64,000 nucleotides of DNA from Clostridiales bacterium. Lineage in GTDB: Bacteria; Bacillota; Clostridia; Clostridiales; Oxobacteraceae. The notes beneath the pieces were generated by a model that worked only from the letters and a program-made list of their open reading frames with translations, ran no database searches and had not been told where the DNA came from. The translations under genes were made by a program, and so were the position numbers. Where the stretch lies: the NCBI GenBank assembly GCA_030016385.1, contig JASEJN010000004.1:1-64000 (forward strand), written 5' to 3'. Positions 56,355-64,000 of this stretch are shown piece by piece. Within the stretch, counting starts at the first letter, position 1. Each line of letters begins with the position of its first letter.

Positions 56355-57626
56355 ATGTTTAAGGGATTGAATTTTAAAACGAAGGCGTATCTTATATTTA
56401 TATACTTGCTTGCACTTTTACTGATCATATTTTGTTTCAAAAAGTATGGATTCAATATAAATGCAAGTTTATCAGAAGTAGTATTATTCTGTTTTCTGAA
56501 GGTTGTAAGCGAATCGCTTCAGGTTTATTTCAACAATATGACTATAAGCACAGGGTTTACGATAACGCTTGCTTCTATGGTAATATTTAATCCTGTATTT
56601 GTAATTATTGTAATAACGATCGGGATGCTTTTTAGAGTTGTAAAGAATAATAATAAGTACTATCATATTTTTAATACTCCTGCTTATAAGACTCTTTTTA
56701 ATATTTCTCTCATAAATATCTGCTTTATAGTAAGTTCTCAGATATATGAAGCATGTGGGGGAAGATATGGGAATCCTGAGATGAAAGATGTTATATTCCC
56801 TATTTTTTTATTTGGAATAGTATTTTGGATTCTAAACTGGGCTCTATTATGTTTGTTAATGCATTATTGGAGAGATATGAGATTCTCTAGTGTCATTTTT
56901 CAAAATTCTAAGGTAGTATTTTTAGGAATTATATGTATGATACCTCTGGGAATTATTATTTTAGAAGCATATAAGGCTTATGGTTACATAGGCGTACTTG
57001 TCATATTCGGACCAATAATGCTTGCCCGTTATAGCTTTGTTATGTATTCGAACATGAAAAAGGCGTATGTGGACACGGTAAAAGCGCTGTCCCTTGCAAT
57101 AGAGGCAAAGGATAAATATACCGAGGGGCACTCTATGAGGGTTTTTGAATATGCCGAAAAGATAGCAAGAAATATGAAATACAGCGAGGAGCACATAGAA
57201 AACCTCAGGATAGCATCGCTGCTTCACGATATAGGAAAGATAGGGATACCTGAGGCTATTTTAAATAAGCCCGGCAGGCTCAGCGAGGATGAATATGCTG
57301 TTATAAAGCAGCATCCGGTAATAGGGGCTAACATCATAAAAGATGTGGATGCTTTAAAAAAGTCCCCAAAAATAGTCAGGTGGCACCATGAAAGGTATGA
57401 TGGCAAGGGTTATCCTGATGGCATAGGCGGAGATGATATACCGCTGGATGCATACATAATATCCATTGCCGATGCATTTGATGCAATGCGTTCGGACAGG
57501 CCCTATAGAAGAGCTATGACGAAGTCTCAGGCTGTAAATATAATAAAAGATGAAAGAGGAAAGCAGTTTCATCCAAAAGTAGCCGATGTTTTTCTGGACA
57601 TATTGAAATCCGAAGGTGATAAATGA
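56355..57626 (+). CDS. Membrane HD-GYP c-di-GMP phosphodiesterase
   Basis: Degrades cyclic di-GMP. Residues 1 to about 225 form six or so membrane helices; the HD-GYP domain fills about 235-420: EGHSMRVFEYAEKIA, LLHDIGKIGIPEAILNKPG, HHERYDGKGYPDG and IADAFDAMRSDRPYR, all metal and GYP motifs intact. Its stop overlaps the DUF5317 start by four bases. Likely counterpart of the cyclase at 16536. Confidence 0.94.
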   Translation: MFKGLNFKTKAYLIFIYLLALLLIIFCFKKYGFNINASLSEVVLFCFLKVVSESLQVYFNNMTISTGFTITLASMVIFNPVFVIIVITIGMLFRVVKNNNKYYHIFNTPAYKTLFNISLINICFIVSSQIYEACGGRYGNPEMKDVIFPIFLFGIVFWILNWALLCLLMHYWRDMRFSSVIFQNSKVVFLGIICMIPLGIIILEAYKAYGYIGVLVIFGPIMLARYSFVMYSNMKKAYVDTVKALSLAIEAKDKYTEGHSMRVFEYAEKIARNMKYSEEHIENLRIASLLHDIGKIGIPEAILNKPGRLSEDEYAVIKQHPVIGANIIKDVDALKKSPKIVRWHHERYDGKGYPDGIGGDDIPLDAYIISIADAFDAMRSDRPYRRAMTKSQAVNIIKDERGKQFHPKVADVFLDILKSEGDK

Positions 57627-58198
57627 TGCTTACTGAAGCTGTTGTATTATCTGTTCTAATTGGTTATATTTTAAAGGGAAGCATAAACAATTTTAAGAAT
57701 GCTGATATTTCATATATTGAACTTGCAATAGGGAGCTTTATACTGGAAGATATTGTGGTGATACTGATAAGGAGAAATGTATTTTTCAGCAGTTCTGCAA
57801 TATTTATTCTTCATGCGATAGTGTACATGCTTTTATTTATTTTTGTGTATTTTAACAGGAAATGTACCGGCGTGCTTATTATGGGCGCAGGTTTTTTCAT
57901 GAATGCCGCAGCTATTTTCGCAAACGGAGGGCTTATGCCGGTAAGCAAAATTTCCGCCTTTAAAGCAAACCTCGGCTATATGGTCGATAATATTTCGTCT
58001 TATGGCCTATATAAATTGATAGATAAAAATACGCTTCTTTATCCTCTTTGCGATATAATTCCGAGGCCATATCCCCGCCCCTTTGTGATAAGTATAGGCG
58101 ATATTGTCATTTCAATAGGAATGTTTTTATTTGTAATAAAGCTCATGGGATGCAGGAGTATTTTAAAAAACAAGGGAAAATCAATTGAGCATAATTAA
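57623..58198 (+). CDS. DUF5317 membrane protein
   Basis: 191 aa with about five hydrophobic segments and the DUF5317 hallmark FANGGLMPVSK followed by GYMVDN and the C-terminal GDIVISIGMFLFVIKLM. In Clostridia this family commonly follows HD-GYP membrane proteins, so they may work as one sensory unit. Function unknown. Translationally coupled (ATGATG start overlap). Confidence 0.82.
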   Translation: MMLTEAVVLSVLIGYILKGSINNFKNADISYIELAIGSFILEDIVVILIRRNVFFSSSAIFILHAIVYMLLFIFVYFNRKCTGVLIMGAGFFMNAAAIFANGGLMPVSKISAFKANLGYMVDNISSYGLYKLIDKNTLLYPLCDIIPRPYPRPFVISIGDIVISIGMFLFVIKLMGCRSILKNKGKSIEHN

Positions 58199-58276
58199 TT
58201 TAACATAATTACATAACCTTTCTTTAATGTTCTTTACATATCATTTTTTAAATATAAAATGCCATAGTCGCATGGT

Positions 58277-58299
58277 ATGCCCGAAATGGGCGTTTTTTT
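58277..58299 (+). terminator. Terminator after the HD-GYP/DUF5317 genes
   Basis: GCCC-gaaat-GGGC hairpin followed by GTTTTTTT, about 80 bases after the DUF5317 stop. Confidence 0.8.
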
Positions 58300-58331
58300 C
58301 ATATTGGAGTAATATTCTTCATATAATTTAT

Positions 58332-58579
58332 CTTCAATTCGCAATTTGAAATCAGGCATAAATAGGACTATGTTATTTTGAGCGACGAATGAGCATTATG
58401 AGAGTTTTGATAAGTTCTTGGCCTGCTGCCGCATAAGAATCCTTAGAGCTTTTGATTGTCTGAGTGAAACGAGTTTTAAAAGCTCTTGGATTCTTAAGGC
58501 TGCTGACCTTAGAACTTACAAAACTTGAATCTGGCGAATGAGTGTTCAAAATAACATAAGTTCATATTACGAATCGAAG
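58332..58579. repeat. Intact copy of the 248-bp dispersed palindromic repeat
   Basis: Same length and ends as 42176-42423 (CTTCAATTCGCAATTTGAA to ATATTACGAATCGAAG) and almost identical inside. In the apical loop the sequence differs (GTCTGAGTGAAACGAG). No flush direct repeats are visible at its ends. It lies upstream of selC. Confidence 0.92.
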
Positions 58580-58595
58580 TTGCCAAAATTTACGG

Positions 58596-58624
58596 TTGTA
58601 AAGATAAAATCAATATGCTATAAT
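58596..58624 (+). promoter_or_regulatory. Promoter of selC
   Basis: TTGTAA at 58596-58601 and TATAAT at 58619-58624 with a 17-bp spacer; tRNA begins 24 bases later. Confidence 0.7.
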
Positions 58625-58647
58625 TATCGACGTTTACAATATATCAC

Positions 58648-58744
58648 GGGGGTAGATAGGTGCCGGTGTGCCTACTGGTCTTCAAAACCAGCTTGCCCAT
58701 CTTAAAAATGGGCAGGTGGGTTCGATTCCCACATGCTCCCGCCA
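58648..58744 (+). tRNA. selC: tRNA-Sec (anticodon TCA)
   Basis: 97 bases including an encoded CCA. The acceptor arm GGGGGTA pairs with TGCTCCC. The anticodon stem CTGGT/ACCAG encloses CTTCAAA with anticodon TCA. A long variable arm GCCCAT/ATGGGC and T-arm GTGGG-TTCGATT-CCCAC follow. The long acceptor and variable arms and UCA anticodon identify selenocysteine tRNA, the partner of selA and selB. Confidence 0.95.
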
Positions 58745-59005
58745 CTAATTTTTCATTTCAATATGCATAAAGATTATTTGAAGAATATTATTTCAATCGC
58801 TAAACTCGAAGTACTAGAGTATGTAAACTTGTTAAGGGCAGAATCAAAACTTGCTATGCAAAAGTCTGATTCTGCTTATCCTGAAGCTAAAGTTAATAGA
58901 CTCTAAAAACTTTCCGCTAATTGCTCTTTCCATAATATTCTTCAAATATAAAATATGTATCATCCATTTCATGGGCATATATTATCTTTAAATATTATGG
59001 ATAAT
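58745..59005. other. Intergenic stretch after selC
   Basis: Holds the 174-bp inverted-repeat structure described separately and otherwise AT-rich DNA with no supported gene. A 33-codon open stretch (LEVLEYVNLLRAESKLAMQK...) ends at about 58905 but has no start with a ribosome binding site. Confidence 0.4.
58775..58948. repeat. Possible 174-bp miniature element with 17-bp inverted ends
   Basis: TATTTGAAGAATATTAT at 58775-58791 is the exact complement of ATAATATTCTTCAAATA at 58932-58948. Inside, GCAGAATCA and TGATTCTGC form another perfect hairpin near 58840-58876. The right end, extended to 27 bp, recurs after obgE at 45275-45301. It may be a miniature transposon or a structured RNA. Confidence 0.5.
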
Positions 59006-59055
59006 CTCTTTATGGTTTAAATATAATATTCTATGACAATAATTACCATAAAGAG
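59006..59055. promoter_or_regulatory. Inverted repeat around the -10 box and ribosome binding site
   Basis: CTCTTTATGGT at 59006-59016 and ACCATAAAGAG at 59045-59055 are perfect complements. TATAAT at 59022-59027 lies between them, and the second arm overlaps the AGAGGTG ribosome binding site. It could be an operator flanking the promoter or, if transcription starts upstream, a stem that hides the site. Confidence 0.5.
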
Positions 59056-59064
59056 GTGAGATTA

Positions 59065-59445
59065 TTGGATATATCTGTAAGGATTCCTGTATGCAATATT
59101 ATAGCATGTGAGAATATTACAAATAGCAACGGCAAAAAGATGTATATCTGCAATCCATTTACTGCTGCGGCCAAGGCAAATATAAAGAAGTTTTATACAT
59201 ATACGATTATTCAGGGAATACCAAACGGATTAGTAATATTTAAAATAATGATTACCGATCCTTTTGGAAACATTGTTAAAGAAACAGAAGAGAGCATAGT
59301 GCTGGCTGAAGAAAATATCATAAGAGTGAAAACGCTATGGATGAACATAAATTTTGATAATACCGGAGAATATAAGTTTGCCGTGCTTATCAAATGCAAT
59401 AAAGGCTTTGAAATTACAGGTACCGCATATCTTAATGTAATGTGA
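59065..59445 (+). CDS. Protein of unknown function, single beta-sandwich-like domain
   Basis: 126 aa beginning MDISVRIPVCNIIACENI. It alternates hydrophobic strands (GLVIFKIMITDPFGNIV, GEYKFAVLIKCN, GTAYLNVM), suggesting an immunoglobulin-like or C2-like beta sandwich; no signal peptide. TTG at 59065 follows AGAGGTGA at six bases; the GTG at 59056 is inside that site. Unrecognised. A terminator stands 95 bases beyond. Confidence 0.7.
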   Translation: MDISVRIPVCNIIACENITNSNGKKMYICNPFTAAAKANIKKFYTYTIIQGIPNGLVIFKIMITDPFGNIVKETEESIVLAEENIIRVKTLWMNINFDNTGEYKFAVLIKCNKGFEITGTAYLNVM

Positions 59446-59540
59446 TTTTATAGCATTCACTGGAATTGAAGTAACCTAAATCTATTTTGCATAAAGCGAC
59501 TGATATAGGGCATACTTTTCTTATGGTAGTATTTGGATAA

Positions 59541-59565
59541 AAAGCAGCAAGGCTGCTTTTTATTT
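59541..59565 (+). terminator. Terminator before the P-type ATPase gene
   Basis: AAAGCAGC-aag-GCTGCTTT hairpin followed by TTATTTTG, ending about 20 bases before the ATPase start. It closes the preceding gene, or acts as an attenuator in the ATPase leader. Confidence 0.8.
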
Positions 59566-59586
59566 TGAATTTTTGAGGTGAAAAGC

Positions 59587-62205
59587 ATGAATGATAGTGA
59601 ATGGTATAATTTAAAAAACAATCATGTGTTAAAAAATCTGAACAGCAACGTGAATGGATTGACAGATGAGCAAGTAGAGCTTCGGCAGGGCAAATACGGC
59701 CTGAATCAGTTGAATCCTAAAAAGGGCAAGTCCATATGGAAGATGCTTGCCGAACAATTTTCAGATGTTCTTGTAATAATATTGATAATTGCAGCGGTTA
59801 TTTCAGGCATGCTGGGGGAAATAAGCGATTCCATCGTCATACTGTTTGTCGTCGTACTCGATGCCGTCCTTGGCATCATCCAGGAAGACAGGGCTGAAAA
59901 ATCACTGGCTTCCCTTAAAAAGCTTACATCACCCATGGCAGTTGTAAGAAGGCAGGGGAAAACGTTTAAGATTCATTCAAAGGATCTCGTGATAGGTGAC
60001 ATAATAAATCTTGAAGCCGGAAACTTAGTACCTGCTGATTGCAGGATTATGGAATCATTTAATTTAAAGGCTGAGGAGTCTTCTCTTACCGGAGAATCGG
60101 TGCCCGTTGAAAAAATTTCTGAAGTAATAGATGAAAGAAATATACCTCTTGGCGATAGAAAAAATATGCTTTTCGCATCATCGTTGATAACATATGGAAG
60201 ATGTACTGCTGTAGTCACGGAAACCGGGATGCATACGCAGATAGGCAGAATTGCCGAAATGATCCAGGAAGATGACGACAAGCTCACACCGCTTCAGGAA
60301 AAGCTTGAAGAGCTTGGTAAGGTTCTTGGCATCGCCGCTATACTTATCTGCGCGACAATATTCGCTATAGGCATATTGCAAAAAAGGCCCTATTTCAGTA
60401 TGTTTATGACATCTGTAAGCCTCGCTGTTGCAGCGATACCCGAGGGGCTTGCCGCCGTTGTGACGATTGTACTTGCAATAGGCGTGCAGAGGATGATAAA
60501 GAAAAATGTAATAATACGAAAATTGCCGGCAATAGAGACATTGGGCAGTGCAAGCGTTATATGTTCCGATAAAACAGGCACGCTGACGCAGAATAAGATG
60601 ACGGTAATGAAGATATTTACAGATAATAAATTGCTGGTGCCTAAGCAGATTGTGACCGATAAAAATACCGGTATGATGTTTAAGATAATGGCTCTTTGCA
60701 ACGATTCAAGCATTTATAAGGAGAACGGGATAGTAAAATCAGTCGGGGATCCTACGGAAACGGCGCTCGTTGAATTTTGCGACAAGTTCGAAATAGATAA
60801 AAAAGAATATGATATAAAGTATAAAAGAGTAGGGGAGATTCCGTTTGACTCCGAAAGAAAGCTTATGACTACGATAAACGAATTTGATGGGAAATATAAA
60901 GTCCTTGTAAAAGGCGCTCCCGATGTGCTTTTAAAAAGATGCAAGTTTATTTTAGATGAGAATGGAATAAGGCCTTTGAATGATGATGACGTTAAAAAAA
61001 TCAAATATGCCAACGAATCCATGGCAAGGGATGCTTTAAGGGTGCTAGCAGCAGCATATAAGGATTTGGATGCCCTACCGGAAAGCAAAGACAGCAAGGC
61101 TCTGGAAAATGATCTTATCTTGGCGGGGCTTATAGGGATGATGGATCCTCCCAGAGAAGAAGCTAAACAAGCTGTCGATATATGCAAGAAGGCCGGGATA
61201 ATACCCGTTATGATTACAGGGGATCATGTAACGACTGCAGTGGCTATAGCCAAGGAGCTGAACATACTTGATGACAGACATGAAGCTATAAGTGGGGAAG
61301 AACTTGATGGCATTCCGGATGAAGAACTTGCATCCGATATTGAAAAATACCGCGTATATGCTAGGGTGTCACCGGAGCATAAGGTTAAAATCGTAAAGGC
61401 ATGGCAAAGCAGGGGATATATCTGTGCCATGACAGGCGATGGGGTAAATGATGCGCCGGCCTTAAGGAAGGCAGACATAGGAGCGGCGATGGGCATTACC
61501 GGGACGGATGTCGCTAAGGAAGCTTCTGATATGGTAATTACAGATGACAACTTCGCAACGATAGTCTCAGCAGTAGAAGAAGGAAGAACGATATTTTCAA
61601 ACATAAAAAAATCCATACATTACCTTTTATCATGTAATGCAGGGGAGATTATAACACTGCTTATTGCCACAATCATGGGCTGGGAGGAGCCTTTGATACC
61701 TATACATATTTTATGGATAAATCTTATAACTGATTCGCTGCCTGCGCTGGCTCTTGGACTGGATCCCAAGGAAAAGGATATAATGGACAGGAAACCCAGA
61801 AAACCAGAAGAAGGCTTTTTCTCAGGTGGAATAGTTACCAGAATAATTTTCGGCGGATTGATGATAGGAGCCGTTTCTTTGTTTGCATATTCGATAGGGC
61901 TCAGGGATAATTTAAAGACTGCTCAGACTATGACATTTGTGGTGCTTGGAATGTCGCAGCTTGCACATGCGTATAATGTAAGGTCCGATAAAAAATCGCT
62001 ATTTAAAATAGGACCGTTTTCAAATAAGTATCTTGTCGCCGCGACAACATGCTCGGTGATTTTGCAGCTTTTGGCAGTAATTGTTCCGGCATTCAGAAGC
62101 ATATTCAAGGTTGCATCCCTTAGTTTATTGGAATGGATTGCTGCTGCCGTGCTTTCATTTATGCCTGTGATTATTGTTGAGATAAGAAAGGTTGTAACAA
62201 GATAA
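59587..62205 (+). CDS. Cation-transporting P-type ATPase (Ca2+ type, PII)
   Basis: Pumps cations, most likely Ca2+ out of the cell. Ten membrane helices; actuator motif SLTGESVPV near 165, M4 ion site AAIPEGLAAVV near 283, phosphorylation site CSDKTGTLTQNKM near 323, hinge TGDGVNDAPALRKADIGAAM near 618, and C-terminal cation ATPase domain. 872 aa from ATG 59587 (GAGGTGAAAAGC upstream; GTG 59578 belongs to that site). PEGL in M4 favours Ca2+ over Na+/K+; Mn2+ is possible. Confidence 0.93.
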   Translation: MNDSEWYNLKNNHVLKNLNSNVNGLTDEQVELRQGKYGLNQLNPKKGKSIWKMLAEQFSDVLVIILIIAAVISGMLGEISDSIVILFVVVLDAVLGIIQEDRAEKSLASLKKLTSPMAVVRRQGKTFKIHSKDLVIGDIINLEAGNLVPADCRIMESFNLKAEESSLTGESVPVEKISEVIDERNIPLGDRKNMLFASSLITYGRCTAVVTETGMHTQIGRIAEMIQEDDDKLTPLQEKLEELGKVLGIAAILICATIFAIGILQKRPYFSMFMTSVSLAVAAIPEGLAAVVTIVLAIGVQRMIKKNVIIRKLPAIETLGSASVICSDKTGTLTQNKMTVMKIFTDNKLLVPKQIVTDKNTGMMFKIMALCNDSSIYKENGIVKSVGDPTETALVEFCDKFEIDKKEYDIKYKRVGEIPFDSERKLMTTINEFDGKYKVLVKGAPDVLLKRCKFILDENGIRPLNDDDVKKIKYANESMARDALRVLAAAYKDLDALPESKDSKALENDLILAGLIGMMDPPREEAKQAVDICKKAGIIPVMITGDHVTTAVAIAKELNILDDRHEAISGEELDGIPDEELASDIEKYRVYARVSPEHKVKIVKAWQSRGYICAMTGDGVNDAPALRKADIGAAMGITGTDVAKEASDMVITDDNFATIVSAVEEGRTIFSNIKKSIHYLLSCNAGEIITLLIATIMGWEEPLIPIHILWINLITDSLPALALGLDPKEKDIMDRKPRKPEEGFFSGGIVTRIIFGGLMIGAVSLFAYSIGLRDNLKTAQTMTFVVLGMSQLAHAYNVRSDKKSLFKIGPFSNKYLVAATTCSVILQLLAVIVPAFRSIFKVASLSLLEWIAAAVLSFMPVIIVEIRKVVTR

Positions 62206-62298
62206 ATATTATCTTCTAAATGTTTATCAAGTAGAATGGGGGCAATAATATAAACGGCATCAAATATTTTATGTATTTTTGCTCCATTTGGAGTGAAA

Positions 62299-62389
62299 AT
62301 GCTCGCCAAAATAAACAAAAATAAATATTTATTTTGAAATAGCGGGAAATAATATTATTTAAATCTGCATATACCCTTTTGGCGAGCAT
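62299..62389. repeat. Nested inverted repeats upstream of a small gene
   Basis: ATGCTCGCCAAAA at 62299-62311 is a perfect complement of TTTTGGCGAGCAT at 62377-62389. The 65-base AT-rich interior holds an 18-bp perfect palindrome, AAAATAAATATTTATTTT, at 62318-62335. A small CTCCA/TGGAG hairpin lies just to the left. It ends 30 bases before the start of the next gene. Confidence 0.65.
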
Positions 62390-62418
62390 GGCTCATAATT
62401 TAAATGGGAGGAAATATT

Positions 62419-62712
62419 ATGATAAATAGCATGATTGTCAATCGCGAACGTGTCGGGGATTTGTATAAACTGAAATTGGAAGTACCCGAGAAGGAATACT
62501 ATGAAATATATAAAAGTTTAGATGATTCGGTAGCAGAAGACATAATAAATCAGTACAGGTCATACTATGGGGATGACGGAAATTTTTTCAATGCCAAAAT
62601 ACATCACAATAAGAATCTACACATAATCAGGATAACATGTGATATCGATTACCAAAATGGAGTTCATACAGCGCAGTTTAATATGCCGGCACATCTGGGC
62701 GATATAAAATAG
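62419..62712 (+). CDS. Small protein of unknown function
   Basis: 97 aa, soluble, charged: EVPEKEYYEIYKSLDDSVAE, then INQYRSYYGDDGNFFNAKIH and IIRITCDIDYQNGVHTAQFN. ATG 62419 follows ATGGGAGGAAATATT; the ATG at 62404 overlaps that site. comEC starts one base after the stop, so the two share a transcript. I recognise no family. Confidence 0.75.
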   Translation: MINSMIVNRERVGDLYKLKLEVPEKEYYEIYKSLDDSVAEDIINQYRSYYGDDGNFFNAKIHHNKNLHIIRITCDIDYQNGVHTAQFNMPAHLGDIK

Positions 62713-62713
62713 A

Positions 62714-64000
62714 ATGCAAAGGATATTATTTTGGGCCTTCATGTTTTACAGCATGGGACTTATTTTTGGTGCTGCCTTAAGACCGTTTTCATATATATTT
62801 TTAATTTCAAGCATATTTTTACTGATTCTATCAATAGCATATTATATAAAAGGCAAAAGAACATTTTACCTTTTATATCTGCTTGTCTTATCTCTTGGAA
62901 TGTTCTATTATCCATACAAATTGAACAATTTAAACAGGTTGCATGATAGGTTTAAGGGTAAGGATGCCATGTTGTACGGACAAATATCCGATGAAGTTTC
63001 AATTAAGGACAGACTTAAAAAATACATATTGCATGTGGATAGAATCGAGATCGGCAATGTTATTTATAGATGCAAAAGTGAAGTACAGGTGATAGATTTC
63101 AGGAATACAAAAAGTTACGTCACACCTTATGAATATATAAAAATAGATGGGACATTTGAAGAATATCAGCCTTATAAAAATATAGGAATGGACAATTATA
63201 GCGATTATCTATTGAGGCATGGTGTTTTCGGAACATTTACCGCAAACTATTCTAAAGACATAAATCCTGAGAAATGTTCGAAAAGGTTTTTAGAGCAGAT
63301 AGCATACCGCATCAAAGAAAGAGCAGAAAGCAGGCTGATGCCGGTGTTAGATAAAGAATCATACGGCATGATGAAGGGGGTACTTTTTGGCGATACCGAA
63401 GGCTATGACAGAGATGATTATGAAGCATTTAAAAAATGCGGGATTGCTCATATATTTGCAGTATCAGGATACAATATATGGCTTATTTATTTTATCCTGA
63501 GCAATGTATTATTTTTCCTGGGAAATAATAGCAGACTGAAATCATATATAATAATCTTCTTCCTTATGCTGTATACAGTCATGACGGGGCTCACGCCATC
63601 GGTCATGAGGGCGTTTGTAATGGCTTCCATAATAATTGCAGGTAAATTGATGAACAAACATGCCGATTCCCTGACATCGCTGTCACTATCCGGCTTTATC
63701 ATATTAACTGTGAATCCTCTGCTGATCATGGATATCGGTTTCATACTATCATTTATTTCGGCAGCGTCTATCATATTGATATTGCCGCGCATGGAAAAGA
63801 TTAAAATGCCGATACACGGTAAAATCAAGGATGTATTCCTGGTGACTCTGTCGGTACAGATAGGGATATTGCCCGCTATAACATATTATTTTAACAATTT
63901 GCCTTTGCTTTCCATACCGGCAAACATGATTATCATGCCTGTTGTATCCGTTTTTACAGTTTCAGGCATCGTTTTTTTGGTATTCAATTTCGCTTTTATG
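62714..64000 (+). CDS. comEC: ComEC/Rec2 DNA uptake channel, 5' part
   Basis: Inner-membrane channel for single-stranded DNA in transformation. 429 codons are present and still open at the window end. N-terminal membrane helices, then an OB-like extracellular loop (about 90-200), then the competence domain with GVLFGDTEGYDRDDYEAFKK, CGIAHIFAVSGYN and TGLTPSVMRAFVM, all diagnostic. The C-terminal metallo-beta-lactamase domain would lie beyond the edge. ATG 62714 with AAATAGA upstream, coupled to the preceding small gene. Confidence 0.95.
   Translation, partial: MQRILFWAFMFYSMGLIFGAALRPFSYIFLISSIFLLILSIAYYIKGKRTFYLLYLLVLSLGMFYYPYKLNNLNRLHDRFKGKDAMLYGQISDEVSIKDRLKKYILHVDRIEIGNVIYRCKSEVQVIDFRNTKSYVTPYEYIKIDGTFEEYQPYKNIGMDNYSDYLLRHGVFGTFTANYSKDINPEKCSKRFLEQIAYRIKERAESRLMPVLDKESYGMMKGVLFGDTEGYDRDDYEAFKKCGIAHIFAVSGYNIWLIYFILSNVLFFLGNNSRLKSYIIIFFLMLYTVMTGLTPSVMRAFVMASIIIAGKLMNKHADSLTSLSLSGFIILTVNPLLIMDIGFILSFISAASIILILPRMEKIKMPIHGKIKDVFLVTLSVQIGILPAITYYFNNLPLLSIPANMIIMPVVSVFTVSGIVFLVFNFAFM

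Overview
The window looks like chromosome of an anaerobic, spore-forming, low-GC member of the Clostridia (Bacillota). The evidence is AT-rich DNA with heavy use of ATA and AGA/AGG codons, strong GGAGG ribosome binding sites, TTG/GTG starts, sporulation genes (spoIVFA-like/spoIVFB and a Spo0B-like phosphotransferase), and a conserved Firmicutes gene order running radC-mreBCD-mrdA-minCDE-rodA-mgsA-spoIVF-radical SAM pair, then rplU-rpmA-spo0B-obgE-nadD-yqeK-LCP-rsfS. A full selenocysteine apparatus (selD, selA, selB, selC) is present, and SelD is itself a selenoprotein read through an in-frame TGA. I cannot name the genus from the sequence.

Layout. 1-4.2 kb: polA, coaE and a lytic transglycosylase. 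4.2-16.4 kb: an acquired region. Its left part reads on the minus strand and holds a TnpX-type large serine recombinase, a TnpW-like small protein, a lone HK97-type capsid gene and a P4-type primase-helicase next to paired repeats that look like a replication origin. Then come a frameshifted type III methyltransferase remnant and a tight nine-gene plus-strand operon (DUF5320, DUF134 regulator, IscU/NifU-like, NifX-like, two MinD/ferredoxin ATPases, metallo-beta-lactamase-fold protein, Mrp/NBP35, second NifX-like). That operon resembles the orange-protein (ORP) complex genes of sulfate reducers. 16.5-34.1 kb: c-di-GMP synthesis, cell-wall hydrolase, SPOR protein, radC, rod-shape and Min genes, sporulation protease pair and the two radical-SAM-associated genes. 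34.4-42.1 kb: a glycoside island (dicarboxylate/amino-acid symporter, GH38 alpha-mannosidase, ROK kinase fused to a SIS isomerase, GH3 glycosidase), bounded on both sides by copies of a palindromic repeat and sitting where rng normally precedes rplU. 42.5-48.3 kb: the rplU to rsfS block. 48.3-50.6 kb: a D,D-carboxypeptidase, an IS200/IS605-like end remnant and comEA. 51-58.7 kb: selD-selA-selB, an unknown gene, a 25-residue peptide gene under a hairpin that covers its ribosome binding site, an HD-GYP phosphodiesterase, a DUF5317 protein, and selC. 58.7-64 kb: an unknown gene, a Ca2+-type P-type ATPase, a small unknown gene, and the 5' part of comEC, which runs off the window.

The most notable undescribed item is a dispersed, intergenic, near-palindromic element of 248 bp. 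There are two intact copies, one diverged copy, two right-half copies and one internally deleted hairpin version. One intact copy is flanked flush by an 11-bp near-perfect direct repeat, which suggests transposition, and the copies lie at the joints between gene blocks. Other points worth checking are the ORP-like island with its twin operator, the lone capsid/primase element with its candidate origin, the ROK-SIS fusion, the hidden 25-residue peptide, and a second possible miniature element just downstream of selC.
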